A stretch of 64,000 nucleotides of DNA, taken from the NCBI RefSeq assembly GCF_000685015.1, contig NZ_BAYA01000022.1:1-64000 (forward strand), read 5' to 3'. Source of the stretch: Paraburkholderia bannensis NBRC 103871 (GTDB lineage: Bacteria; Pseudomonadota; Gammaproteobacteria; Burkholderiales; Burkholderiaceae). The notes beneath the pieces were generated by a model. The model was given only the letters and a program-made list of their open reading frames with translations. It searched no databases and had not been told where the DNA came from. This document shows positions 27,377 to 36,115 of the stretch, one piece after another; position 1 is the stretch's first letter; each line of letters opens with the position of its first letter. Made by a program: the position numbers and the translations under genes.

Positions 27377-27412
27377 GGGATTGAACCGGGGATTGAACCG
27401 GGGATCAGACCG
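27377..27412. repeat. three 12 bp repeats spanning the aminopeptidase P stop
   Basis: GGGATTGAACCG occurs twice, followed by the variant GGGATCAGACCG. The variant copy contains the TGA stop of the minus-strand gene, and the other two extend into its 3' region in the same register. Confidence 0.85.
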
Positions 27413-29219
27413 GCTGCGTGCGCCTTTCGAGCCACGCCAGCGCGTCGCCGCTCACGTGCGGCGAGACGCGCTCACGCACCGTCTGGTGGTACGCGTTGAG
27501 CCACGCGCGCTCGTCCTCGCGCAACAGCGCCAGATCAATACAACGCGTATCGATCGGGCAGAGCGTGAGCGTTTCGAATTTCAGGAAATCGCCGAATTCG
27601 GTCTTGCCCGCGCTCTGGTTGAGCACGAGGTTTTCGATACGCACGCCCCACTTGCCCGGACGATAGATGCCCGGCTCGTTCGAGGTGATCATGCCTTCTT
27701 CCATCGCCGTCCACGGCTCGGCGGGCGCGTAGTGCGAGATCACCTGCGGGCCTTCGTGGACGTTGAGGAAGTAGCCCACGCCGTGACCGGTGCCGTGGCC
27801 GTAGTCGGCGCCCGCTTCCCAGATCGGCGCGCGCGCGATGGCGTCGAGCATCGGCGAGCGGATGCCGCGCGGGAACTGCGCGCGCGAGAGTGCCACCATG
27901 CCCTTGAGCACGATCGTGAAATCGCGCTTCTGTTCGGCGCTCGGCGTGCCGACGGGCACCACGCGCGTGATGTCGGTCGTGCCGTCCAGGTACTGGCCGC
28001 CCGAGTCGATCAGCAGCAGGCCGTCGCCTTCGATCACGCTGTGCGACTGTTCGGTCGCGCGGTAATGCGGCATCGCGCCATTGGCGTTGAAACCGGCGAT
28101 CGTCCCAAACGACGGCGACACATAGCCCGGACGGCGCGCACGCGCGGCGGTGAGCTTTTCGTCGACGGTGAGTTCGGTGATGGTTTCGCGGCCCAGCGCC
28201 GCTTCGAACCACGCAAAGAATTCGGCCAGCGCCGCGCCGTCCTGCTCCATCGTTTCGCGCACATGCTGCGCTTCCGCCGCGGTCTTGCGCGACTTCAGGT
28301 AGGTGCTCGGGTTCAGCGATTCGACGAGATTCACCTGCGCGGGCACCGTCTCCAGCAAGCCGAGCGTCACGCGGCGCGGGTCGACCAGCAGCGTGTCGCC
28401 TGCGGGCAGCGCGCCGAGCGCTTCGACCGCCGTGGCATACGGCGCCACGCGCACGCCGTCGCGTTCGAGCGCCTGCGCAAGATCGGCGCTCACCTTGCCT
28501 TCCGTGACGAACAGCGTGGCGGCGTCCGGGCCGATCAGCGCATGCGCGACGAACACCGGGTTGTAGTTCACGTCGGCGCCGCGCAGATTGAAGATCCACG
28601 CGAGATCGTCGAGCGTCGAGACGAAGTGCCACTGCGCGCCCAGTTCACGCATCGCGCTGCGCACTTGCGCCAGCTTGGCGGGACGTTGCGCGTCGGCGTG
28701 CGGCGCGACGTGTTCGTAGACGGGCTCAACGGGCAGCGACGGGCGACCGCTCCAGACCGCGTCGAGCAGATCGACATCGGTACACAGCGCCACGCCGCGT
28801 GCCTGCAGCGCGTCGGCCAGCGCGCGCGCCGACGCCACGCCCAGCACCGCGCCGTCCACGGCAACCGCTCCGCCAGTGGGCACGTTCTGCGCAAGCCAGG
28901 CGATGTGCGGCGCGCTCTGCTGGCCCGCCGTCATTTTCATCAGCTCGATGCCGGTGCCCGCGAGCTGGTTTTCGGCCTGCACCCAGTAGCGGCTGTCGAC
29001 CCACACGCCCGCGAAGTCCTTCGTCACGACCAGCGTGCCCACCGAGCCGGTGAAGCCCGACAGCCACTCGCGGCCCTGCCAGCGGCGCGGCAGGTATTCG
29101 GAGAGGTGCGGATCGGCGGACGGCACGAGGGCGGCGTCCACACCCGCAGCGGACATCGCGGCGCGTAGCGCGGCGATGCGTTCGGGAGTCGTGGACGTTT
29201 CGGGAAGTCGGGCGTTCAT
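27405..29219 (-). CDS. pepP: Xaa-Pro aminopeptidase (aminopeptidase P, M24B)
   Basis: Long aminopeptidase P type of 604 aa. Two N-terminal creatinase-like domains precede the pita-bread catalytic domain. Metal ligands are visible as LLIDSGGQYLDGTTDITR, the HGTGHGVGYFLNVHEGPQ histidines and the C-terminal TSNEPGIYRPGKWGVRIEN. It removes N-terminal residues before proline. The ATG at 29219 follows an AGGTG site; the longer upstream frame is not homologous. The stop codon lies inside a tandem repeat. Confidence 0.93.
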   Translation of the reverse strand: MNARLPETSTTPERIAALRAAMSAAGVDAALVPSADPHLSEYLPRRWQGREWLSGFTGSVGTLVVTKDFAGVWVDSRYWVQAENQLAGTGIELMKMTAGQQSAPHIAWLAQNVPTGGAVAVDGAVLGVASARALADALQARGVALCTDVDLLDAVWSGRPSLPVEPVYEHVAPHADAQRPAKLAQVRSAMRELGAQWHFVSTLDDLAWIFNLRGADVNYNPVFVAHALIGPDAATLFVTEGKVSADLAQALERDGVRVAPYATAVEALGALPAGDTLLVDPRRVTLGLLETVPAQVNLVESLNPSTYLKSRKTAAEAQHVRETMEQDGAALAEFFAWFEAALGRETITELTVDEKLTAARARRPGYVSPSFGTIAGFNANGAMPHYRATEQSHSVIEGDGLLLIDSGGQYLDGTTDITRVVPVGTPSAEQKRDFTIVLKGMVALSRAQFPRGIRSPMLDAIARAPIWEAGADYGHGTGHGVGYFLNVHEGPQVISHYAPAEPWTAMEEGMITSNEPGIYRPGKWGVRIENLVLNQSAGKTEFGDFLKFETLTLCPIDTRCIDLALLREDERAWLNAYHQTVRERVSPHVSGDALAWLERRTQPV

Positions 29220-29293
29220 GTTTTCACCTGCGAGAGTTGTGGAGCGCGTGTTGTGCGTATTGAGGTGCGCTGTAAGAAGCAATGCGGGGTCTG

Positions 29294-29566
29294 TCAGTGC
29301 TGGCGTCGGCGGGCGCACAGCGACATCGACACCGCCACGAAGACGAACGCGACCGCCGTGCAGACCGGCCATTCGAGCAATTCGCCATCATAGAAGAGGC
29401 CGGTGGCACGGCCCGCCGCTTTCGCGAGCGCTGCGCCTGCGAGCGCGGCAACGACGGCAAGCCCAAGTGCGCGGCCAGCAGGGCCCGCGGCGCGGCGCTG
29501 GGGATGCAGCAGCCATCCCGCCAGCCCAATGGCCAAACCGAGTACGACGATGCCTGGCCAGCCCAT
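29294..29566 (-). CDS. small glycine-rich membrane protein (GlsB/YeaQ-like)
   Basis: Protein of 90 aa with three predicted membrane helices rich in Gly and Ala: residues about 4-20, 32-50 and 66-84. A polar segment GRATGLFYDGELLEWP lies between the last two, and the tail CARRRQH is basic. The layout resembles GlsB/YeaQ/YmgE stress membrane proteins, but the match is by architecture and not by a diagnostic motif. It is divergent from the response regulator gene, with a perfect palindrome between them. Confidence 0.55.
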   Translation of the reverse strand: MGWPGIVVLGLAIGLAGWLLHPQRRAAGPAGRALGLAVVAALAGAALAKAAGRATGLFYDGELLEWPVCTAVAFVFVAVSMSLCARRRQH

Positions 29567-29595
29567 TAGCGCCGTGTCCTAAGGCATTTCAGACG

Positions 29596-29609
29596 AGTCC
29601 TATAGGACT
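29596..29609. promoter_or_regulatory. perfect 14 bp palindrome in the divergent promoter region
   Basis: AGTCCTATAGGACT is a complete palindrome. It lies 30 bases upstream of the small membrane protein start and about 150 bases upstream of the response regulator. It is a plausible operator, but no binding protein is known. Confidence 0.4.
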
Positions 29610-29762
29610 GCGGGGGGACGGCGAATAGCATTCTGAGGTCTCATTTACAACAGTTTTTTTACTGGAAAACGGTCGGCTCGACGCTTCCCGCGTAGCGGTT
29701 GAGTGTAGGGGGCGGGATGGCTCAAGGCAAGCGCACCCGACCGGCCCCGGCTGCACTCCCCT

Positions 29763-30509
29763 ATGCGAATCGCTCTAGTCGAACCTGATGCGCGCCAGGC
29801 TGAAATCATCGAACGTCTGCTCATTGCAGGCGGACACGCCTGCCGCTATTTCCCCCACGGCACCCCGCTTGTCGAAGCGCTGGAAGATGACGCCTTCGAT
29901 CTCTTGATGGCGGCCTACTGGTGCGGCGACCTCGGCGGCGACGAACTCATTCCGCGTGCGCGCCGTCTGCTGCCGGGCCTGCCCGCCATCGTCCTGATGG
30001 CCTCGCCGCACGAAAGCGAGATCGTCGCGAGCCTCCAGGCCGGCGCCGACGACTGCATCGCCAAACCCGTACGCGGCCCCGAAATGCTCGCCCGCATCGA
30101 CGCGCTGCTGCGCCGCGCCGGTGTGCGCCGCCCGCGCAACCGTGCGCACTATGGCTTCGGCGATTACCAGTTCGATTCGGCGCGCTACGCGGTCACTTTC
30201 CGGGGCCATAGCGTCACGCTCACGCCCAAGGAATTTCGCTTCGCCCTGCTGCTATTCACCAATGCATCGCGCCCCGTTTCTCGCGCGCGCATCCTGGAAA
30301 CGGTCTGGAATCTGAACCGCGACGTTCGGTCGCGCACGCTCGATACCCATGCCTCGCGGCTGCGCAGCAAATTGCAGCTCGGGCCCGAGCACGGCTGGCG
30401 CTTAACCACGCTATACGGCTACGGATATCAACTCGAACGCCTGACGATTAATACTGGGGACGATGCTGACATTGCCGACGCCAATGTCAGAAGCGCGGAA
30501 AAGTTATAA
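29763..30509 (+). CDS. OmpR-type response regulator lacking the phosphoacceptor Asp
   Basis: Protein of 248 aa with a receiver domain (1-120) and a C-terminal winged-helix DNA-binding domain (about 130-230; LTPKEFRFALLL, TLDTHASRLRSKL and the wing TLYGYGYQLE). The receiver keeps an acidic pair (Glu7, Asp9) and the conserved Lys101 in IAKPVR. The strand-3 end reads DLLMAAYW, so the usual aspartate position is Ala51. Phosphorylation in the normal way is therefore unlikely. No histidine kinase is adjacent. It lies directly upstream of hemA, and its last codons overlap the hemA promoter region. Confidence 0.88.
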   Translation: MRIALVEPDARQAEIIERLLIAGGHACRYFPHGTPLVEALEDDAFDLLMAAYWCGDLGGDELIPRARRLLPGLPAIVLMASPHESEIVASLQAGADDCIAKPVRGPEMLARIDALLRRAGVRRPRNRAHYGFGDYQFDSARYAVTFRGHSVTLTPKEFRFALLLFTNASRPVSRARILETVWNLNRDVRSRTLDTHASRLRSKLQLGPEHGWRLTTLYGYGYQLERLTINTGDDADIADANVRSAEKL

Positions 30510-30510
30510 T
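30466..30510 (+). promoter_or_regulatory. inverted repeat plus -10 box upstream of hemA
   Basis: CTGACATTG (30466-30474) and CAATGTCAG (30482-30490) form a perfect 9 bp inverted repeat with a 7-base spacer. A consensus TATAAT follows at 30505-30510. The repeat covers the place where a -35 box would lie and is inside the last codons of the response regulator. An operator for hemA is the simplest reading. Confidence 0.5.
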
Positions 30511-30536
30511 ATCCGCCTAAATCTTCGCCCCATGGT

Positions 30537-31907
30537 ATGCAGCTTCTAACGATCGGAATTAATCATCACACCGCGCCCGTCGCCTTGCGCGAACGCGTGG
30601 CGTTTCCGCTCGAACAGATCAAGCCCGCCCTGGAGCTGTTCAAGGAAGCCTGGACCGGCGGCAAGCGCACCCTGAGCGCGCCCGAAGCTGCCATCCTCTC
30701 CACCTGCAACCGCACCGAGCTCTATTGCGCGACCGACGCGCAGGCCTCGCGCGACTCCGCGGTGGAATGGCTCTCGCACTACCACGGTATCCGCGCCGAA
30801 GAACTCGCGCCGCACGTCTACACGCTGCCGCAGTCCGAAGCCGTGCGTCACGCGTTTCGCGTGGCGTCGGGGCTCGATTCGATGGTGCTCGGCGAAACCC
30901 AGATCGTCGGCCAGATGAAGACGGCGGTGCGTACCGCCACCGAAGCCGGCGCTCTGGGCACCTACCTGAACCAGTTGTTCCAGCGCACCTTCGCCGTGGC
31001 GAAGGAAGTGCGCAGCAGCACGGAAATCGGGGCGCAATCAGTTTCGATGGCCGCCGCCGCCGTGCGCCTTGCGCAACGCATCTTCGACAAGATCGCTAAC
31101 CAGCGCGTGCTGTTCATCGGCGCTGGCGAAATGATCGAGCTGTGCGCCGCGCACTTCGCCGCCCAGCAGCCGCGCGAACTCGTGGTCGCCAACCGCACCG
31201 CCGAGCGCGGCCGCGCGGTCGCAGAACGTTTCGGCGGCAAGTCGATTCCGCTCTCCGAGCTGCCCGCGCGCATGCACGAGTTCGACATCATCGTGTCGTG
31301 CACGGCCTCCACGCTGCCGATCATCGGTCTGGGCGCGGTCGAACGCGCCGTGAAAGCGCGCCGCCATCGCCCGATTTTCATGGTCGACCTCGCGGTGCCG
31401 CGCGACATCGAAGCCGAAGTCGGCCAGCTCGAAGACGTGTTTCTCTACACCGTCGACGATCTCGGCACCATCGTGCGCGAAGGCAATGCCTCGCGCCAGG
31501 CCGCCGTGGCGCAGGCCGAAACCATTATCGAAACGCGCGTGGCGAACTTCATGCAGTGGCTCGACTCGCGCAGCATCGTGCCGGTGATCCGCCACATGCA
31601 CACGCAGGCCGACGCGCTGCGCCGCGCCGAACTTGATCGCGCCCGCAAGATGCTCGCGCGCGGCGACGATCCGTCCGCCGTGCTCGACGCGCTGTCGCAG
31701 GCGCTCACCAACAAGCTGATCCACGGCCCGACGCACGCGCTCAACACGTCGAGCGGCGAAAGCCGCGACTCGCTGATCGAGCTGATGAGCGGCTTCTACC
31801 GCCATGGCCAGCCGGCCAAAGGCGGCGACGCTCCCGCGCAGCAGGTTGCCGCGCAGGCGTCGAATCTCGACGAATCATCCGACGCGTCCGGTTCTTCGGA
31901 TCGTTAG
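30537..31907 (+). CDS. hemA: glutamyl-tRNA reductase
   Basis: Protein of 456 aa that reduces glutamyl-tRNA to glutamate-1-semialdehyde, the first committed step of C5 heme synthesis. The catalytic Cys57 lies in LSTCNRTELY. The NADPH domain has FIGAGEMIELCAAHF and the C-terminal dimerisation helix contains TNKLIHGPTHALN. The C-terminus is extended by a Ser/Asp/Ala-rich tail after about residue 425. The start MQLLTIGINHHTAPV is conserved. It is followed by prfA and prmC, a standard order. Confidence 0.96.
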   Translation: MQLLTIGINHHTAPVALRERVAFPLEQIKPALELFKEAWTGGKRTLSAPEAAILSTCNRTELYCATDAQASRDSAVEWLSHYHGIRAEELAPHVYTLPQSEAVRHAFRVASGLDSMVLGETQIVGQMKTAVRTATEAGALGTYLNQLFQRTFAVAKEVRSSTEIGAQSVSMAAAAVRLAQRIFDKIANQRVLFIGAGEMIELCAAHFAAQQPRELVVANRTAERGRAVAERFGGKSIPLSELPARMHEFDIIVSCTASTLPIIGLGAVERAVKARRHRPIFMVDLAVPRDIEAEVGQLEDVFLYTVDDLGTIVREGNASRQAAVAQAETIIETRVANFMQWLDSRSIVPVIRHMHTQADALRRAELDRARKMLARGDDPSAVLDALSQALTNKLIHGPTHALNTSSGESRDSLIELMSGFYRHGQPAKGGDAPAQQVAAQASNLDESSDASGSSDR

Positions 31908-32049
31908 CGGCACTCGCCGCATCCGGCGTTCGCGCACGCGGTTTGCGCGCTAACGCAAGACAGCGCACAAAAAGTGCGCGACAACACCAGGGCCTCCGCC
32001 CGCTCCTCCTTTCCCGTAGTCCTGACCGGAGTCCGCTCCGCACCGCCCG

Positions 32050-33132
32050 ATGAAAACGAGCATGCAATCGAAGCTCGACCAGCTGACGACACGCCTGGCC
32101 GAGCTAAACGACCTGTTGAGCCGTCCCGACGTGACGTCCAACCGCGACCAGTACCGCAAGCTCACGCGCGAGCATGCGGAAATCGGGCCGGTGGTCGAGC
32201 ATTACGCGCTGTGGCGGGCGGCATTGAGCGACGAGGCGGCCGCGAAGGATCTGCTGTCCGACGCCTCGATGCGCGACTTCGCCGAAGAAGAAGTGAAAGC
32301 CTCGCGCGAGCGCATGGCGCAGCTCCAGCACGAGCTGCAGATGATGCTGCTGCCGAAGGATCCGAACGACGACCGCAACGTGTTCCTCGAAATCCGCGCG
32401 GGCACGGGCGGCGACGAATCGGCGCTGTTCGCGGGCGACCTGCTGCGCATGTACCTGCGCTACGCGGAACGCAACCGCTGGCAGATCGAGATGATGTCGG
32501 CGAGCGAGTCGGATCTGGGCGGCTACAAGGAAGTGATCGTGCGCATCGCGGGCGAGGCGGCGTACTCGAAGCTCAAGTTCGAGTCCGGCGGCCATCGCGT
32601 GCAGCGCGTGCCCGCCACGGAAACGCAGGGTCGCATCCACACCTCGGCGTGTACCGTCGCGGTGATGCCGGAAGCCGATGAGATCGGCGAAGTCGAGATC
32701 AATCCCGCCGATCTGCGCATCGACACGTTCCGTGCTTCGGGCGCGGGCGGTCAGCACATCAACAAGACCGATTCGGCCGTGCGCGTGACGCACATGCCGA
32801 CGGGCATCGTCGTCGAGTGCCAGGACGACCGCTCGCAGCACAAGAACAAGGATCGCGCGCTCAAGGTGCTGGCCGCGCGCATCAAGGACAAGCAATACCA
32901 GGAGCAGCACGCCAAGGAAGCGGCCACGCGCAAGAGCCTGGTCGGTTCGGGCGACCGCTCGGAGCGCATCCGCACCTATAACTTCCCGCAAGGGCGTCTC
33001 ACCGATCACCGCATCAACCTGACGCTCTATCGCCTCGAAGCGATCATGGACGGCGACCTCGCGGAACTGATCGGCGCGCTGCTCTCCGAGCATCAGGCCG
33101 AGCAGCTCGCGTCGCTGGGCGATGCGGATTGA
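32050..33132 (+). CDS. prfA: peptide chain release factor 1
   Basis: Protein of 360 aa, standard RF1 length. The GGQ catalytic loop (233-235) is in RASGAGGQHINKTDS, and the codon-recognition tripeptide P-A-T (188-190) marks RF1 specificity for UAA and UAG. The GGQ glutamine would be methylated by the PrmC encoded next door. The stop codon overlaps the proposed prmC start. Confidence 0.97.
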   Translation: MKTSMQSKLDQLTTRLAELNDLLSRPDVTSNRDQYRKLTREHAEIGPVVEHYALWRAALSDEAAAKDLLSDASMRDFAEEEVKASRERMAQLQHELQMMLLPKDPNDDRNVFLEIRAGTGGDESALFAGDLLRMYLRYAERNRWQIEMMSASESDLGGYKEVIVRIAGEAAYSKLKFESGGHRVQRVPATETQGRIHTSACTVAVMPEADEIGEVEINPADLRIDTFRASGAGGQHINKTDSAVRVTHMPTGIVVECQDDRSQHKNKDRALKVLAARIKDKQYQEQHAKEAATRKSLVGSGDRSERIRTYNFPQGRLTDHRINLTLYRLEAIMDGDLAELIGALLSEHQAEQLASLGDAD

Positions 33133-33995
33133 GGCCCGATAGCATCTTGAGCGATTCGCCCGTCACCGCCGACGCCCTGCTGAGCGCCTCGCCGCTGCCC
33201 GCCCTGGAGACGCGCATCCTGCTGATGCACGTGCTCGGCTGGCGCCGCACCGAACTCATCACGCGCGGCGACCAGCCGCTGGACGCCGCGAACGTCGTCA
33301 CGTATCGCGCGCTCGAAGCGCGCCGCGCGGCGGGCGAGCCGATCGCGCAGCTCGTGGGCGCGCGCGAGTTCTTCGGCCTCGAATTCGAGGTCACGCCCGA
33401 CGTGCTGATTCCGCGCCCGGACACCGAAGTGCTCGTTGAAACCGCGCTCGCGGCAATGGAAGGCATCGCGCAGCCGCGCGTGCTCGACCTTGGCACCGGC
33501 AGCGGCGCGATCGCCGTGGCAATCGCCTCGGTGCGGCCCGACGCGCGCGTGTGGGCCGTCGACCGCTCGCCGGGCGCGCTCGCCGTGGCCGCGCGCAACG
33601 CCGCGAAACTGCTCGACCCTGCGCGTGCAGGCGGCGCGCTCACGTTCATCGAAGGCAGCTGGTACGACGCGCTGGACGCGGCGCTGCGCTTTGACGTGAT
33701 CGTCAGCAACCCGCCCTATATCGCGAACGGCGACCCGCATCTGGATCAGGGCGACCTGCGCTTCGAACCGCGCGGCGCGCTCACCGACGAAGCCGATGGC
33801 CTCAGCGCCCTGCGCACGATCGTCGAAGGCGCGCCGGTGCGCCTCGTCGCGGGCGGCGTGCTCTGGATGGAGCACGGCTACGATCAGGCGTCGGCGGTAC
33901 GCGCCCTGCTCGACGCGCGGGGTTTCGCCGACGTCGCCTCGAAGCGCGATCTGGCCGACATCGAGCGCATCAGCGGCGCGCGCTTGAACGGCTAG
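33129..33995 (+). CDS. prmC: release factor glutamine methyltransferase PrmC
   Basis: SAM-dependent methyltransferase that modifies the GGQ glutamine of release factors. The N-terminal helical domain is followed by motif I LDLGTGSGAIAVAIA and the catalytic NPPY in VIVSNPPYIANG. The start is uncertain: TTG at 33129 overlaps the prfA stop and gives 288 aa, while a second TTG at 33147 would give 282 aa. Neither has a clear ribosome site, in line with translational coupling to prfA. Confidence 0.93.
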   Translation: MRPDSILSDSPVTADALLSASPLPALETRILLMHVLGWRRTELITRGDQPLDAANVVTYRALEARRAAGEPIAQLVGAREFFGLEFEVTPDVLIPRPDTEVLVETALAAMEGIAQPRVLDLGTGSGAIAVAIASVRPDARVWAVDRSPGALAVAARNAAKLLDPARAGGALTFIEGSWYDALDAALRFDVIVSNPPYIANGDPHLDQGDLRFEPRGALTDEADGLSALRTIVEGAPVRLVAGGVLWMEHGYDQASAVRALLDARGFADVASKRDLADIERISGARLNG

Positions 33996-34119
33996 CGCGC
34001 CTGAACCGCTTCACGCGCGTCCGGGCACGCCCGGCCCGCAGTGGCGAAATCCGCTATCATTTCGTTCTGCATCCCAACGTATTCCGCATCAACCTCATTC
34101 AAGCAAGCCAAGGTCAGAC

Positions 34120-34431
34120 ATGGACACCCAACAGCGCATCAAGCAGATCGTCGACGAAAACGCCGTCGTCCTCTTCATGAAGGGCACCGCGCAATTTCCG
34201 ATGTGCGGTTTCTCCGGCCGCGCCATCCAGATCCTGAAAGCCTGCGGCGTCGATCAAATCAAGACCGTCAACGTCCTCGAAGACGACGAAGTCCGCCAGG
34301 GCATCAAGGAATTCTCGAACTGGCCGACCATTCCCCAGCTGTACGTGAAGGGCGAATTCATCGGCGGTTCGGACATCATGATGGAGATGTACCAGAACGG
34401 CGAACTGCAACAGCTGTTCGCCGCCGCTTAA
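34120..34431 (+). CDS. grxD: monothiol glutaredoxin (Grx4/GrxD)
   Basis: Protein of 103 aa with the monothiol CGFS active site (Cys29) in KGTAQFPMCGFSGRA. The glutathione-binding WPTIPQLYVKGEFIGGSDIM segment is present. This class carries [2Fe-2S] clusters and helps iron-sulfur delivery. It follows prmC by about 120 bp and precedes ubiX. Confidence 0.96.
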   Translation: MDTQQRIKQIVDENAVVLFMKGTAQFPMCGFSGRAIQILKACGVDQIKTVNVLEDDEVRQGIKEFSNWPTIPQLYVKGEFIGGSDIMMEMYQNGELQQLFAAA

Positions 34432-34464
34432 GCGCCCTTTCAGGTCGCTCAAGCTCTGTCTCGC

Positions 34465-35076
34465 GTGAACGCCACGTCAGCCGTCCCGTCGGGCGTTCCT
34501 CGCCGTCTGATCATCGCGATCACGGGCGCCACGGGCGCCATCTACGGCGTGCGCATGCTGGAAACGCTGCGCGCGCTGGGCGGCGTCGAGACCCATCTGC
34601 TGGTCTCCGCAGCCGGCTGGCTCAACATCCAGCACGAGTTGCAGCTCAGCAAGGAAGACCTCCACGCGCGCGCCGATGTCGTGCATTCGGTGCGCGACGT
34701 GGGCGCCACGATCGCCTCGGGTTCGTTCGCGACCGACGGCATGATCGTCGCGCCCTGCTCGATGAAGACGCTCGCAAGCGTGGCCCACGGTCTGTCCGAC
34801 AACCTCGTCGCCCGCGCCGCCGACGTCACGCTCAAGGAGCGCCGCCGGCTCGTGCTGCTGGTGCGCGAAACGCCGTTCAATCTTGCGCACCTGCGCAACA
34901 TGACCGCGGTGACCGAAATGGGCGGCGTGATCTTCCCGCCCCTGCCCGCGTTCTACAACCAGCCCGCCTCGATCGACGAAATGGTCGATCACACCGTCGC
35001 GCGCGTGCTCGACCTGTTCGCGCTCGGCCCGGCGCTCGCGCCTGCGTGGCCGGGACTGCGTCCTTCGGGCGACTGA
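34465..35076 (+). CDS. ubiX: flavin prenyltransferase UbiX
   Basis: Protein of 203 aa that makes prenylated FMN, the cofactor for the decarboxylase UbiD. The FMN-binding IIAITGATGAIYGVRMLE is at the N-terminus; the VAPCSMKTLASVAHGLSDNL and RETPFNLAHLRNMTAVTEMGG segments are typical. The start codon is GTG at 34465, 33 bases after grxD, without a clear ribosome site. It supports ubiquinone synthesis. Confidence 0.94.
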   Translation: MNATSAVPSGVPRRLIIAITGATGAIYGVRMLETLRALGGVETHLLVSAAGWLNIQHELQLSKEDLHARADVVHSVRDVGATIASGSFATDGMIVAPCSMKTLASVAHGLSDNLVARAADVTLKERRRLVLLVRETPFNLAHLRNMTAVTEMGGVIFPPLPAFYNQPASIDEMVDHTVARVLDLFALGPALAPAWPGLRPSGD

Positions 35077-35217
35077 ATTCTCCCGGATTGCCCGCGGCGT
35101 CGATTATCAACATCGGCGACACAATCAATTCTCTCGTCGCACGTTTAATTCCCGAGGGTTGAGTCTTATATTGATCGTAATGCGAAACTTTCCAGCCGCT
35201 TTGCGCGGCTCACGATC

Positions 35218-36015
35218 ATGACCACCCGTACCCCCACGCTCTTCCTGTCGCACGGCGCGCCCACGCTGCCGATCGATCCCGCGATGCCGCGCGAAGGCTT
35301 CACCGCGCTCGCGCAGCACCTGCCGCGCCCCAAGTCGATCCTGATGCTGTCGGCGCACTGGTACACGCAGCGCCCGGCCGTCAGCACGGCGACGCAGCCC
35401 GAGACCATCCACGACTTCTACGGCTTTCCGCAGGCGCTCTACGAGATCCAGTATCCCGCGCCCGGCGCACCCGAAACCGCGCAGCGCGCAGCGGCGCTGC
35501 TGCGCGCCCAGGGCGTGGAAGTCGATGAAGAAGCGCACGGCCTCGATCACGGCGCCTGGGTGCCGATGCTGCTGATGTTCCCGGACGCCGACATCCCCGT
35601 CGCCCAACTGTCGATCCAGCCGCGCAACGACGCCGCGTATCACTTCGCCGTAGGCCGCGCACTGCGCGAGCTACGCGACGAAGGCGTGATGGTGGTCGGT
35701 TCGGGCCAGATCACGCACAACCTGCGTCAGGCCGACTTCTCGGCACGCCCCGAGGATGCCGATCCGCGCGTGGCCGAGTTCACCGACTGGTTCGAATCGC
35801 GTCTGGCCGCGCGCGACATCGACGCCCTGCTCGACTATCGCCGCCAGGCGCCGCATGCCGTGCTGATGCATCCGACCGACGAGCATCTGCTGCCGGTGTT
35901 CGCTGCGCTCGGCGCCGCAGACGACGATTACACGCTCGGCGTGCAGTCGCTCGGTACCTATCAGCGGGCGCTGGCGATGACGAACTACGTGTTCGGCCCG
36001 GCGACCGCTCAATAA
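35218..36015 (+). CDS. ygiD: 4,5-DOPA dioxygenase-type extradiol dioxygenase (YgiD)
   Basis: LigB-type protein of 265 aa. The N-terminal LFLSHGAPTLPID and LMLSAHWYTQRP carry the metal-ligand histidines. The HGLDHGAWVPMLLMFPDADIPV segment and GSGQITHNL follow. Members open catechol rings of DOPA-like substrates; the natural bacterial substrate is unknown. It ends 23 bases before a strong terminator. Confidence 0.92.
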   Translation: MTTRTPTLFLSHGAPTLPIDPAMPREGFTALAQHLPRPKSILMLSAHWYTQRPAVSTATQPETIHDFYGFPQALYEIQYPAPGAPETAQRAAALLRAQGVEVDEEAHGLDHGAWVPMLLMFPDADIPVAQLSIQPRNDAAYHFAVGRALRELRDEGVMVVGSGQITHNLRQADFSARPEDADPRVAEFTDWFESRLAARDIDALLDYRRQAPHAVLMHPTDEHLLPVFAALGAADDDYTLGVQSLGTYQRALAMTNYVFGPATAQ

Positions 36016-36037
36016 CACGACACGCGCCGCAGACGCA

Positions 36038-36073
36038 AAAAAGCCCGCCTGAATCACTTCAGGCGGGCTTTTT
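36038..36073. terminator. bidirectional terminator between ygiD and the APC permease
   Basis: A 16 bp perfect stem pairs 36038-36053 with 36058-36073 around TCAC. The core is GCCCGCCTGAA, flanked by A and T runs. Confidence 0.92.
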
Positions 36074-36115
36074 ATCGACTATCCGCCGAGGCGGACAGTG
36101 CAGGCTCAACGCAGC

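Noticed and set aside
30532..30536. ATG at 30532 as hemA start
   Set aside because: It is out of frame with hemA. The ATG at 30537 gives the conserved N-terminus.
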